Assembly (NCBI GenBank): GCA_010672965.1
Contig: JAAHFN010000022.1
Span: 124,001-188,000, forward strand
Direction: 5' to 3'
Origin: Oscillatoria sp. SIO1A7
GTDB lineage: Bacteria > Cyanobacteriota > Cyanobacteriia > Cyanobacteriales > Laspinemataceae
DNA: 64,000 nt
Under the pieces are notes generated by a model that was not told the DNA's origin, ran no database searches, and worked only from the letters and a program-made list of their open reading frames with translations. Positions 36,584 through 44,858 of this stretch are shown in pieces. Positions within the stretch are counted from its first letter, which is position 1. Each line of letters begins with the position of its first letter. A program made the translations under genes and the position numbers.

Positions 36584-38067
36584 TGAGTAGCGGTAAAAGC
36601 CTCGAATTGTTCTGGCTGAATGCGATCGCACTCATAAAGAGTTTTGGCAATTTCGGAAATGCTCAAAACCGAATGCCCTCGATAGCCATTATCCCGCAAT
36701 CGCTCTTTGACTCCTTTTTCGTGGTCGATAAAGACGACAATATCCTCAACTATCAAGCCCGTAGATTGTAGTTTTCCAGCTCCTTCCATTGCGCTTTTGC
36801 CGCTAATGAGAATATCGTCAACTACCACCGCCGTCTCTCCGGGAACGAAGTGACCTTCGACTACCCGTCTAGTGCCATGAGCTTTTACTTCTTTGCGGGG
36901 AAAAATCATCGGATAATTCATGCGCAGGGCTAGCCCCGTAGCCGTGGGCAGAGCGCCGTAGGGAATTCCAGCGATGCGATCGAAAGTCAGATCTTTGAGA
37001 AGATCGGCATAGGCGGCGATAATTTTCTCGAATATTTGGGGATTGGAGATAATTTTGCGCAAATCGATGTAGTAAGGAAATGTAGCTCCCGAGGCTTGAA
37101 CGTAATCGCCAAACATGATGCAGCCCAGGTCGTGGAGCTGGAGAATTAAATTAAGATGAGGGTGCTTATACAAAGAACAGACATTGGGAAACCAGACGGG
37201 ACAGGCAGTATTTTCATGGTCAATCCGATTTCTGGCTTGATTAATTGTTTCCCGCAAGACCGTAATTTCTGGCTTGGGCTGTTCGTGACTTAATAAGTCT
37301 GAAGGGACTGGAATAATTAGTCCCTCGCCGCTAGAATTCAAACCCTCGGACAAAATAGTGGCTAAATCGGAGCCTTCAGTCCAGACGCTGCGAGCGAGAA
37401 TTAACCTTTCTGGAGCGAGCGATCGCACCCTCGCCAGAGCTTCCGGCATCGCCACCCCCACTTCCAATCCCACTTGTTCCGCCGTACCCCAGGTTTGTAC
37501 TTCTTTAACAATTTGAAGATAAAAAGGAGAGTTTGAATTGGGATATTCCTGCAAAGGCAATGCTGCCGGATTGGAAGTATGGCAAAGTAGGAACACTCCT
37601 TTATCTGGATAAAGCAAAAACGGCGCTGCCAAGTCTTGGCCGGGATAGGGACTTAGAGTCACCGCATCCACATTCCATTTCTCAAAAACAGTTTCGGCAA
37701 AAACCGTACTGCTATTGAGGTCGGCATGTTTGGCATCTAGAATAATCGGGATGCTGTCGGGGATAATCGCTAGAGTATGTTGCAGCAACTCTAGACCCTG
37801 GGTCCCGAGAGCGGCGTAAAAGCCCAGAGTTGGTTTATAGGCGCAGACCAAATCTGCAGTTTGGGCAATCAGAAATCGCAGCCAGTCGCGCAAGCGATCG
37901 ATGAGACTGCTATCTTCGTCTGGGACAATCAGACAAGACTGACCCACAAAAGGCGACTGGGGGGTGCCATAGCTGACCGGCAATGTTTCTGGATTGGGGT
38001 CGAGTCCTACATATAAGAGACTTTGGTTCCGAGCGATCGCGGCATTTAATTTATCAAAAAAGTTCAT
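36580..38067 (-). CDS. pyrF-pyrE: Bifunctional orotidine-5'-phosphate decarboxylase / orotate phosphoribosyltransferase
   Basis: 495 aa. The N-terminal part is a type 2 PyrF: LLYVGLDPNPETLP, then PIILDAKHADLNSS with the catalytic Asp-Lys-Asp set, then RLILARSVWTEG. The C-terminal part from about residue 300 is PyrE, with the PRPP-binding motif AVVVDDILISGKSAMEGA. It performs the last two steps of UMP synthesis; the order PyrF-PyrE is the one common in cyanobacteria. It stands alone as an operon, with no regulatory leader seen. Confidence 0.92.
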   Translation of the reverse strand: MNFFDKLNAAIARNQSLLYVGLDPNPETLPVSYGTPQSPFVGQSCLIVPDEDSSLIDRLRDWLRFLIAQTADLVCAYKPTLGFYAALGTQGLELLQHTLAIIPDSIPIILDAKHADLNSSTVFAETVFEKWNVDAVTLSPYPGQDLAAPFLLYPDKGVFLLCHTSNPAALPLQEYPNSNSPFYLQIVKEVQTWGTAEQVGLEVGVAMPEALARVRSLAPERLILARSVWTEGSDLATILSEGLNSSGEGLIIPVPSDLLSHEQPKPEITVLRETINQARNRIDHENTACPVWFPNVCSLYKHPHLNLILQLHDLGCIMFGDYVQASGATFPYYIDLRKIISNPQIFEKIIAAYADLLKDLTFDRIAGIPYGALPTATGLALRMNYPMIFPRKEVKAHGTRRVVEGHFVPGETAVVVDDILISGKSAMEGAGKLQSTGLIVEDIVVFIDHEKGVKERLRDNGYRGHSVLSISEIAKTLYECDRIQPEQFEAFTATH

Positions 38068-38239
38068 AAGCGCTTAAATGAGATTGCCCCACTAAAAGAA
38101 ATTTAGGTTGGGGCAGAACGTTCTTTATCTTAGAATACTAAATTTTGCTCGGAAAAGCGCGATCGCACGGAAGCAGAACTTTGGCACTGCACAAAATTGA
38201 CATCACCTGCCAGGATGAGGCCAATTGCGCCCGATCGCC

Positions 38240-39292
38240 TTAAAAAAACCAGTTTCGATCTCTAAGGCGCTCCCATGCTTTGCGTATCTGCTGAGGTTTA
38301 AACTGTTTTCGCTTGCGATCGCTCCATTCTTGTACGAGCGCGATCGCCCTCTCGCAATCCCTCGCTGCCTCGAAATCCTCCTCTTCCACAACCCAATGTA
38401 CTGTTGCCAACAACTCCATGCTATGAGGAGTTTCAAAGCCTTCGATCAGTTTTCTAACCCTATCTAGTCTATTCTTGGCTTCGGCTACCTTTTCTAAAAA
38501 TTTTTGCGCAGCTCTTCTTCCCTCTGGCAATACATAAATTTCTGCGTCTTCACTTTTATCTCCATAGCCTCGGATATAATGCCCTTCCAGCTTCTGCAAA
38601 ACGTGATTGAGATTATTAGCATAAGGTCCGTACTTATCTTTCACATACTGCAACTTGAGAGGTTCCCCTGCCATCTGGAGAAAATAAGCGAGCTTTTGTA
38701 TTTCCAACCTGCTTAACCGATAACCTGCTATTCCGTACAATTCCAGCAAGCTAATCAATAAGGCTCTGGCGCGAGTCATTCTAGGTTTTTTAGTTGCCAC
38801 GGGCATAGAATCAGCTTCAGGCGCACCTTTAGGCTCAAAAAGCAAAACTTGCACCTCTGGAAGTTCCTCAAATGCTTGCTCTATTAAAGGCTTGACCTGA
38901 CTCCACAATAATCCGCCATTGCCACAACCTAGGGGAGGTACTGCAATAGAGCGAATCTCTAGACGCTTAACTTCTTCAATCAGTGCCTTAAGTCCAGTCT
39001 CTATATCTTCAATTCGTGACTTACCCCTCCAGTGGCGCTTGGTTGGGAAATTGATGATGTAGCGGGGATTTATCAACTGGCCAGCGTCCGTCACAAACAT
39101 ACGACCGGGCTCTACTTCACTCGCATCGCAAGCCTGCTTGTATTGACGGAAGTTTTCGGGAAATGCTTGCTTGAACTGCAAAGCAATACCCTTGCCCATC
39201 ACGCCAACAGCATTAACTGTATTAACTAGGGCTTCTGCATCTGCTTTTAAAAGGTTACCTCGTGTTATCTTAATCATTTTATTATTACTCAT
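38240..39292 (-). CDS. darG: DarG macrodomain antitoxin (DNA ADP-ribosylglycohydrolase)
   Basis: 350 aa. The N-terminal macrodomain (1-155) has GNLLKADAEALVNTVNAVGVMGKGIALQFK and SIAVPPLGCGNGGLLW, the DarG signature loops that bind ADP-ribose and remove it from thymine in DNA. The C-terminal half (RARALLISLLELYGIAGYRLSRLEIQKLAYFLQ ...) is the helical domain that binds DarT directly. It lies 7 bp downstream of darT on the same strand, so it is one operon, toxin first. Full length for the family. Confidence 0.93.
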   Translation of the reverse strand: MSNNKMIKITRGNLLKADAEALVNTVNAVGVMGKGIALQFKQAFPENFRQYKQACDASEVEPGRMFVTDAGQLINPRYIINFPTKRHWRGKSRIEDIETGLKALIEEVKRLEIRSIAVPPLGCGNGGLLWSQVKPLIEQAFEELPEVQVLLFEPKGAPEADSMPVATKKPRMTRARALLISLLELYGIAGYRLSRLEIQKLAYFLQMAGEPLKLQYVKDKYGPYANNLNHVLQKLEGHYIRGYGDKSEDAEIYVLPEGRRAAQKFLEKVAEAKNRLDRVRKLIEGFETPHSMELLATVHWVVEEEDFEAARDCERAIALVQEWSDRKRKQFKPQQIRKAWERLRDRNWFF

Positions 39293-39299
39293 ATTTATT

Positions 39300-39941
39300 T
39301 TAATAATACCATTCTTTGCGCATTTTTACTATAGGCTTGTGCATAACATTTTGTGACTTTTGTAAAGATTGTTCTATTTTAGTTATATTTTGTAAATTAA
39401 ATACTCCTATCTCTGTCACAAGCTCCCAGGGTAAAAAGCTATGAACTAAAAACTCAGCTTGACGCCTGCGCTTTCTATCCATGTCTTGATTAGTATCGTT
39501 CCAATACTTTTCTTTCATAAGATGCCAGTCTATTTTATCTAGTTGAGTTAGGGTATCAAAAAAATTTGTAATTTCCATTATGGCGTGACCGTCGGTAAAT
39601 ACAAAAGGCAATTTCGCCTCTTGCACTGCTTGAGCCGTAGAAACGAGGTAAGCTACTAGCTCTTGACCTGGATAACCTTCTACGTTTCCTTTGTGAATAG
39701 CGTACAGCATAGGAGAGCGTGGTGCAAAGTAAAATGGTACATAGTGGTGCAGTTTACCACCAGACCCGCAGGGTACGAAGGTTGTGGCACGGCGGTTTTG
39801 AATATTTTGGTGAGCGATGTTCTTATATTGTATTCTTTCTTTTTGCATGGTGCTATAGGATAGCAATCTTCCGCTTTTGATAATCGATTCTAAATTATTG
39901 ACATGAGGAATGTGGTATATTGGAGTTGTTATAAGCTTCAT
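39300..39941 (-). CDS. darT: DarT DNA ADP-ribosyltransferase toxin
   Basis: 213 aa (DUF4433/DarT). Visible landmarks: IYHIPHVNNLESIIKSGRL with the NAD-binding His; RRATTFVPCGSGGKLHHYVPFYFAPRSPMLY, part of the substrate-binding ARTT-like region with the conserved Arg; and RRRQAEFLVHSFLPW with the catalytic Glu at about residue 164. It transfers ADP-ribose to thymine in single-stranded DNA and acts in toxin-antitoxin control and phage defence. darG follows. Confidence 0.93.
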   Translation of the reverse strand: MKLITTPIYHIPHVNNLESIIKSGRLLSYSTMQKERIQYKNIAHQNIQNRRATTFVPCGSGGKLHHYVPFYFAPRSPMLYAIHKGNVEGYPGQELVAYLVSTAQAVQEAKLPFVFTDGHAIMEITNFFDTLTQLDKIDWHLMKEKYWNDTNQDMDRKRRRQAEFLVHSFLPWELVTEIGVFNLQNITKIEQSLQKSQNVMHKPIVKMRKEWYY

Positions 39942-40026
39942 TATTATTTTTTTCGTTAAATTTTGTAAATTGCAGGTAAAAAGACAGGTACTCAGGACTT
40001 ACTGAGTAATTCCTGAGTACAGATAG

Positions 40027-40377
40027 TCAAGTCTCATCCGCAATAACTCGACCTAGTTGCTCGACTAGCGGGGACAGATCGTTAGCGACCGTATCCCAAA
40101 CAACGTCCAAATCTATCCCGAGGTAAGCATGAGTTAAGGACGTTAAAAGATTGCGCATTGCGATCGTTTCTGACCAAGGTAGTTCGGGATGTCTAGTTCT
40201 GCATTCCGAGGAAACATTCTTGGCCGCTTCCCCAATAATTTCTAAGTTTTTAACAACAGCCAGCATCAGCATCCGATTATTGTCGAGATCGCTTCAGCCG
40301 CGTCCCGACATAAAACTCAGCGCTTCTCTCGCTGCATCCTGCATATGATGCAAGCGAGTTAAATCGTCAATTACCAT
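40027..40377 (-). pseudogene. hepT: hepT (HEPN toxin) with in-frame TGA
   Basis: On the minus strand an ATG at 40377 starts MVIDDLTRLHHMQDAAREALSF, meets TGA at 40296-40294 (codon 28), and then continues in the same frame SDLDNNRMLMLAVVKNLEIIGEAAKNV to the stop at 40027. Family members have Arg at this site (CGA to TGA). The HEPN active motif R-x4-H also looks disturbed: RNLLTSLTHAY has seven residues between R and H. Both changes suggest an inactive toxin. It overlaps mntA by 11 bp. Confidence 0.8.
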
Positions 40378-40669
40378 ATTGTAACACCGCCTCAGCCATA
40401 ACGCGATCGCGAAAATAAGGACTCAACTCATAGGGAATTTTCAAATCTATCTTTCTGCCCTCGATCATTTCCGATAGCTCTCTTTCCATTCGAGCTATCT
40501 TGAAAAATCCTGGAGTTTTTCCTGCTTCAAATTCCACCAAAAAATCCACATCGCTATCCGGTCTGAAGTCATCCCGCAACACGGAACCAAATAGAGAAAG
40601 CCTGTGAATGTGGTGGCGCTGGCAGAATTCGGTCAGCTTTTCTGAGGGAATCTCAATCGGTAATAACAT
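40367..40669 (-). CDS. mntA: MntA nucleotidyltransferase antitoxin
   Basis: 100 aa. It carries the minimal nucleotidyltransferase motif SLFGSVLRDDFRPDSDVDFLVEF (GSxxR-x5-SDxDxxV), with both metal-binding Asp present. MntA adds AMP to a Tyr of its HepT partner and so switches it off. The gene is intact while its hepT partner is interrupted. Confidence 0.88.
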   Translation of the reverse strand: MLLPIEIPSEKLTEFCQRHHIHRLSLFGSVLRDDFRPDSDVDFLVEFEAGKTPGFFKIARMERELSEMIEGRKIDLKIPYELSPYFRDRVMAEAVLQYGN

Positions 40670-40804
40670 TTACTCTATTTTAATTTTATTTTGTGTTTTT
40701 GTCATGGTCAACGGTCAGCTATTAGCTCTGAAGCTTAAATTGTAGCCGATCGCCGATCGCTTCTCAGCCACCACATCTGTAGGGCCGCGACAGCGGACAG
40801 GTCA

Positions 40805-40885
40805 ATGTAAAGTTTTGTTACAAAATCGGCAATTTCCGTAAAACGCCCTCCTTTTGCACCGAGAGACATATAGAAGGACGCAAAA
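40805..40885 (+). promoter_or_regulatory. Shared 80-bp element, copy F (before the orphan leader gene)
   Basis: ATGTAAAG, TTTTGTTACAAAA, ATTTCCGTAAAACGCC, CACCGAGAGACATATAG, AAGGACGCAAAA. It ends 45 bp before ATG 40930. The order and spacing match copies A, C and E. Confidence 0.78.
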
Positions 40886-40929
40886 GCCTTCTTTCCCAAC
40901 GATTAACTCTCGCCTTTAGGAGTATTGCT

Positions 40930-41157
40930 ATGAGCCGGTTTGACTTTTTGAAAAAATGTGACGAAAAAAACAAACAGCCAAAATCTTTAGAGTGCCAGCT
41001 ATCGGAGATTGGGACTGGGTTTTTCTCTCTCAAACAGATTTTCACTCCCAGCATAAACTTGGCAGGGGGCGAAGGTATCGCAGATCTGGAATTAGCAGAA
41101 CCACAAGCATTGCGTTCTGAAGATTTCGAGCTTGAATGGGCTCAGATGAGCTGCTGA
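40930..41157 (+). CDS. Orphan copy of the giant-protease leader, 75 aa
   Basis: AGGAG at spacing 8 precedes the ATG. The N-terminal half follows the leader of the giant proteins: short basic start (SRFDFLKKCDEKNKQPK), then GTGFFSLKQIFTPSINLAGG, which aligns with SQTFVLEQIHTPSGALIDG and [15 protein letters not shown] short acidic end follows and then a stop. It may be a remnant of a deleted fourth giant gene, or a true small protein that uses the same targeting signal. The shared promoter element upstream argues that it is expressed. Confidence 0.55.
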   Translation: MSRFDFLKKCDEKNKQPKSLECQLSEIGTGFFSLKQIFTPSINLAGGEGIADLELAEPQALRSEDFELEWAQMSC

Positions 41158-41206
41158 AAAGCGATCGCCTGCCTTTCACCATATAGTTTTTTGGTTGAAC
41201 CAATTC

Positions 41207-41305
41207 GGGATCGTTTCAATTTTGTACGGCGCAGCCTTACGCCCGACCGGCGCGGCTACACAAAACGCCTTTGCGGGCTAGCGAGTACAAAAATGAAATG
41301 CTCCC
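41207..41305. mobile_element. MITE-like element, family 1, copy 2
   Basis: GGGATCGTTTCAATTTTGTAC and GTACAAAAATGAAATGCTCCC form the inverted ends (each read in two stretches). ACCAATTC occurs on both sides (41199-41206 and 41307-41314), an 8-bp or near-9-bp target duplication. It is 99 bp long. Confidence 0.8.
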
Positions 41306-41338
41306 GACCAATTCAAGCAGCGCCCCCCGTATCGATCG

Positions 41339-42073
41339 TTAATCTTTATCCTGCATTGCTCCTATATTTTCGCTTAACTGTCGGATAAAATCTTGATGCT
41401 CTACGGAATTAATGCCTGCTTGTAAGACCGTCAATACCTGCTGCATATTGCCTTGCAACATGGCAGCAACATCTAAGCGCAAACCGGGAAAAACTAGAGA
41501 AGCGATCGCCCCTGTTCGATCGGGTTTCAAGGCAACATAATCGCCATTTTGCAAGCTAAACCAATCAATTTTGCGATCGAATACCTGCCAAACAATATAT
41601 TCTCTTACGCCACTACGCCGATAGGCACGCTTTTTATCCCCTAGGTCTATAGCGGCACTACTGGCGGCAATTTCAACGACCAATTCCGGCGCTCCTTCTA
41701 AATATCCATCATCGCTAAAACTGGCCTGACCGCCACTTTCCGGGCTGATGAGTAAAACGCCGTCCGGTTGGAGTTCGTTATCGATATCCAAGCGAACCGT
41801 TGGCTCGATTCCCATTTGTACTTGGGGGGTAGCTACTTTATAGAGTCCCAGCCAAGTAATTAAATCTCCGTGGGGTTCTGCGTGGGGTCTAAATCGCAAA
41901 GGGGAAGCCATATATACAATTCCTTCAATCAATTCAGCTTTTTTGAGTTTGGGCATAGCATGGTAGCGACGCTCGAATTCATAACGAGTCAAGCGATCGC
42001 CATTTTCCAAGGGAGGCAATTCCTCGAAGGAGGAGCTTTGAGCGATCGCCGACTTAGGTAATGAAGAAGTCAT
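41339..42073 (-). CDS. Uma2 family (DUF820) putative endonuclease
   Basis: 244 aa. PD-(D/E)XK-like core: AELIEGIVYMAS, ELQPDGVLLIS, LEGAPELVVEIAASS and KKRAYRRSGVREYIVWQV, with the acidic residues and the Lys in the usual places. Cyanobacteria carry many such genes; their role is not known, though many spread like mobile genes. The start MTSSLPKSA is the first in frame; the core begins near residue 25. Confidence 0.88.
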   Translation of the reverse strand: MTSSLPKSAIAQSSSFEELPPLENGDRLTRYEFERRYHAMPKLKKAELIEGIVYMASPLRFRPHAEPHGDLITWLGLYKVATPQVQMGIEPTVRLDIDNELQPDGVLLISPESGGQASFSDDGYLEGAPELVVEIAASSAAIDLGDKKRAYRRSGVREYIVWQVFDRKIDWFSLQNGDYVALKPDRTGAIASLVFPGLRLDVAAMLQGNMQQVLTVLQAGINSVEHQDFIRQLSENIGAMQDKD

Positions 42074-42438
42074 AATAATAGCTACTTTTTTTTGATTGTA
42101 AGATCGAATCCGCGTCGTGAAATAATTGTCGGCTCTGGCACCACAGATAACTGACGCTTTTTCTCGACAGATGAATTATTTCTTTTATGCGGGTCCCTTG
42201 CTAAGTCGAGATGTAATGCCCGTTTTTGCTGGGGCGAGCGTGGAAAATTTTTATAGCATTACACATTGAAGTTAGACAAGTCTCACGGTCGCCAAAGCTA
42301 TAATCGGCAGGACTTTAGCTGACTGCTGACTGCTGACTGCTAATCGCTTACTGCTATATTTGCTCTCTCAGACTTAATATAAGAGTCGAGAGCTTATCCC
42401 TCTCCAAGAGATAACATATAATCAACAACCAATTTACA
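42074..42438. other. Divergent intergenic region, uma2 / ppk
   Basis: It contains a run of GACTGCT heptamers (about 42319-42340) and no gene or element I recognise. Promoters of both genes should lie here, but I cannot place them. Confidence 0.4.
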
Positions 42439-44637
42439 ATGGCGGTAACGGAACAGACTGAGACAAGCAGCCCTGAAATCAATCTGCAAGATCCGCAATA
42501 CTACTTCAACCGCGAACTAAGTTGGTTGGAATTTAATTATCGAGTATTGCACGAAGCGCTAGATCCTAGGACGCCTCTGCTGGAGCGACTCAAGTTTTTA
42601 TCCATCTTCAGCTCCAATTTGGATGAATTTTTTATGGTGCGAGTCGCCGTCCTCAAGCAACAGGTGGAAGCCAATGTCAGTAAGTTAACGCCGGACGGAC
42701 GAACCCCAGAGGAGCAATTGAATGCAATAAGCGATCGCCTCCATCCAATGGTCGCCGAGCAACACCGACATTTTCAGCAAGTCTTGCGGCCCTTCCTAGG
42801 CAGCCACGGCATCCACATCCTAGACTATATAGATCTCAACCAAGAGCAGCGGCGATATTTGCAGCGCTATTTTGAAGAGCAAATTTTTCCGGTGCTGACC
42901 CCCCTAGCCATCGACCCCGGTCATCCTTTTCCCTATATTTCTAACTTGAGTTTGAATCTAGCGGTGGTGGTCAAAGACCCAGAAAGCGATCGCGAATATT
43001 TTGCTAGGGTGAAAGTACCCAGCTTGCTGCCTCGCTTTATCCCCCTGCCCGAAGGAATCCCCACCGACGACCCCAAAAATTGGAAAATTAAAACCGAAGA
43101 TTTAATCTCTCAATTCTCTAAGGTCAGTTCAACGCGATCCTGCGTGCCCCTAGAGCAGGTCATTGCCCACAATCTGGAATTCCTTTTCTCTGGAATGAAT
43201 ATCCAGGAATATCACCCTTTCCGAATTACCCGCAATGCCAGCTTAGAAGTAGAAGAAGAAGAAGCGGACGACTTGCTGCTAGCCATAGAACAGGAACTGC
43301 AGAAAAGACGTTTTGGCGGTTCGGTCGTGCGCCTAGAAATCCAATCGGATATGCCCCAGCCCGTGCGGGATATGCTTATGGAGGAGATGGGGATAAGCGA
43401 TCGCGACCTTTACGAAATTGAGGGTTTATTAAACCTCAAAGATTTAATGTTCTTTATGGGTTTGCCTCGCCCGGAACTGAAAGACCAGCCGTGGACTCCC
43501 GTAGTACCCCCTCGCCTGCGGGGTCTTAAAGAGCTGCCAGAAAACTTGCAGGGAAACGAGGATGGAGAAGATTTCTTTGCTTTAATTCGCGATCGCGACC
43601 TGCTCTTACACCATCCTTATCAATCTTTTGCCGCCACGGTTCAGCGCTTTATTACCCAAGCAGCAATAGACCCAGCAGTGCTAGCCATTAAAATGACGCT
43701 CTACCGCACTTCTGGCGATTCGCCGATTGTCAAGGCTTTGATAGAAGCTGCCCAAAATGGCAAGCAAGTAGCGGTTTTGGTCGAACTGAAAGCCCGCTTT
43801 GATGAAGAAAATAATATCCAGTGGGCGCGGAAGCTAGAAAACGCCGGGGTTCATGTAGTTTATGGGCTAGTGGGGCTGAAAACCCATACTAAAACTGCTA
43901 TGGTAGTGCGGCGCGAGGAAGACGGCATCCGTCGCTACGTTCATATTGGCACGGGAAATTACAACCCAAAAACCGCTCGGATTTATACAGATTTGGGATT
44001 GCTGACTTGTCGAGAAGAATTAGGTGCCGACCTGACGGATTTATTTAATTATTTAACCGGCTACTCGCGGCAGCGGTCTTATCGCCGGTTGTTGATAGCG
44101 CCAGTTAATATGCGCGATCGCATGATGGAGCTAATCGAACGAGAAATCCAGTACGCCCGAGACAATCGTTCCGGTCGCATTGTCGCTAAAATGAATTCCC
44201 TCTTAGATCCAAAAATTATTGCCAAACTCTACGAAGCCTCTCAGGCAGGAGTTAAAATAGACTTGATAATACGAGGAATCTGCTGCCTGCAACCGCAATT
44301 GCCCGGAGTCAGCGATAATATCCGAGTTGTCAGTATAATTGGTAAATTTCTGGAACACTCGCGTATTTTTTATTTTTATAATAACGGCGACGATGAAGTC
44401 TTTATCGGCAGTGCTGATTGGATGCCTCGCAATCTCAATCGGCGCGTTGAGGCTATTACTCCCGTCGAAGAACCCGATTTGGCCAAAGACCTCCAAGAAA
44501 TTCTCGGCATTCTCCTGGCCGATAACCGCCAAGCTTGGGATTTACAGCCGGATGGCAGTTACCTTCAACGCCGTCCCGAACCCGGTGCCAACGAGCAAAG
44601 CGCTCAAAACATTTTCATGGAAATGGGACTGCAGTAA
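42439..44637 (+). CDS. ppk1: Polyphosphate kinase 1
   Basis: 732 aa, full length for the family. Starts of the domains: NRELSWLEFNYRVLHEA (N domain), LTPLAIDPGHPFPYISNLSLNL (H domain) and the phospholipase-D-like C1/C2 domains. The autophosphorylated His is in YVHIGTGNYNPKTA. A second conserved His lies in ARKLENAGVHVVYGL. It makes polyphosphate from ATP reversibly and provides phosphate and energy storage. Monocistronic; no PHO-box-like repeats seen. Confidence 0.95.
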   Translation: MAVTEQTETSSPEINLQDPQYYFNRELSWLEFNYRVLHEALDPRTPLLERLKFLSIFSSNLDEFFMVRVAVLKQQVEANVSKLTPDGRTPEEQLNAISDRLHPMVAEQHRHFQQVLRPFLGSHGIHILDYIDLNQEQRRYLQRYFEEQIFPVLTPLAIDPGHPFPYISNLSLNLAVVVKDPESDREYFARVKVPSLLPRFIPLPEGIPTDDPKNWKIKTEDLISQFSKVSSTRSCVPLEQVIAHNLEFLFSGMNIQEYHPFRITRNASLEVEEEEADDLLLAIEQELQKRRFGGSVVRLEIQSDMPQPVRDMLMEEMGISDRDLYEIEGLLNLKDLMFFMGLPRPELKDQPWTPVVPPRLRGLKELPENLQGNEDGEDFFALIRDRDLLLHHPYQSFAATVQRFITQAAIDPAVLAIKMTLYRTSGDSPIVKALIEAAQNGKQVAVLVELKARFDEENNIQWARKLENAGVHVVYGLVGLKTHTKTAMVVRREEDGIRRYVHIGTGNYNPKTARIYTDLGLLTCREELGADLTDLFNYLTGYSRQRSYRRLLIAPVNMRDRMMELIEREIQYARDNRSGRIVAKMNSLLDPKIIAKLYEASQAGVKIDLIIRGICCLQPQLPGVSDNIRVVSIIGKFLEHSRIFYFYNNGDDEVFIGSADWMPRNLNRRVEAITPVEEPDLAKDLQEILGILLADNRQAWDLQPDGSYLQRRPEPGANEQSAQNIFMEMGLQ

Positions 44638-44639
44638 AG

Positions 44640-44672
44640 GGCATTGGGCATTGGGCATTGGGCATTAGGCGT
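44640..44672. repeat. Heptamer tandem repeat GGGCATT
   Basis: Four to five GGGCATT units begin 3 bp after the ppk stop, followed by GGGAAGAGCGGAATT repeats and TTTTGAGTT runs up to the convergent gene at 44859. No terminator hairpin stands out. Confidence 0.85.
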
Positions 44673-44858
44673 TGGGCATTGGAGAGATGGGGAAGAGCGG
44701 AATTGGGAAGAGCGGAATTGGGAAAAGCGGAATTGGGAGAGTTTTGAGTTTTAAGTGCTAAGCTAAAGACTTTTAACTCAAAACTCTCAAGCTTTGAACT
44801 CAAAACTCTCCCCTTGTCCCCTTGTCCCCTTGTCCCCCCATCTCCCCCCATCTCCCCC

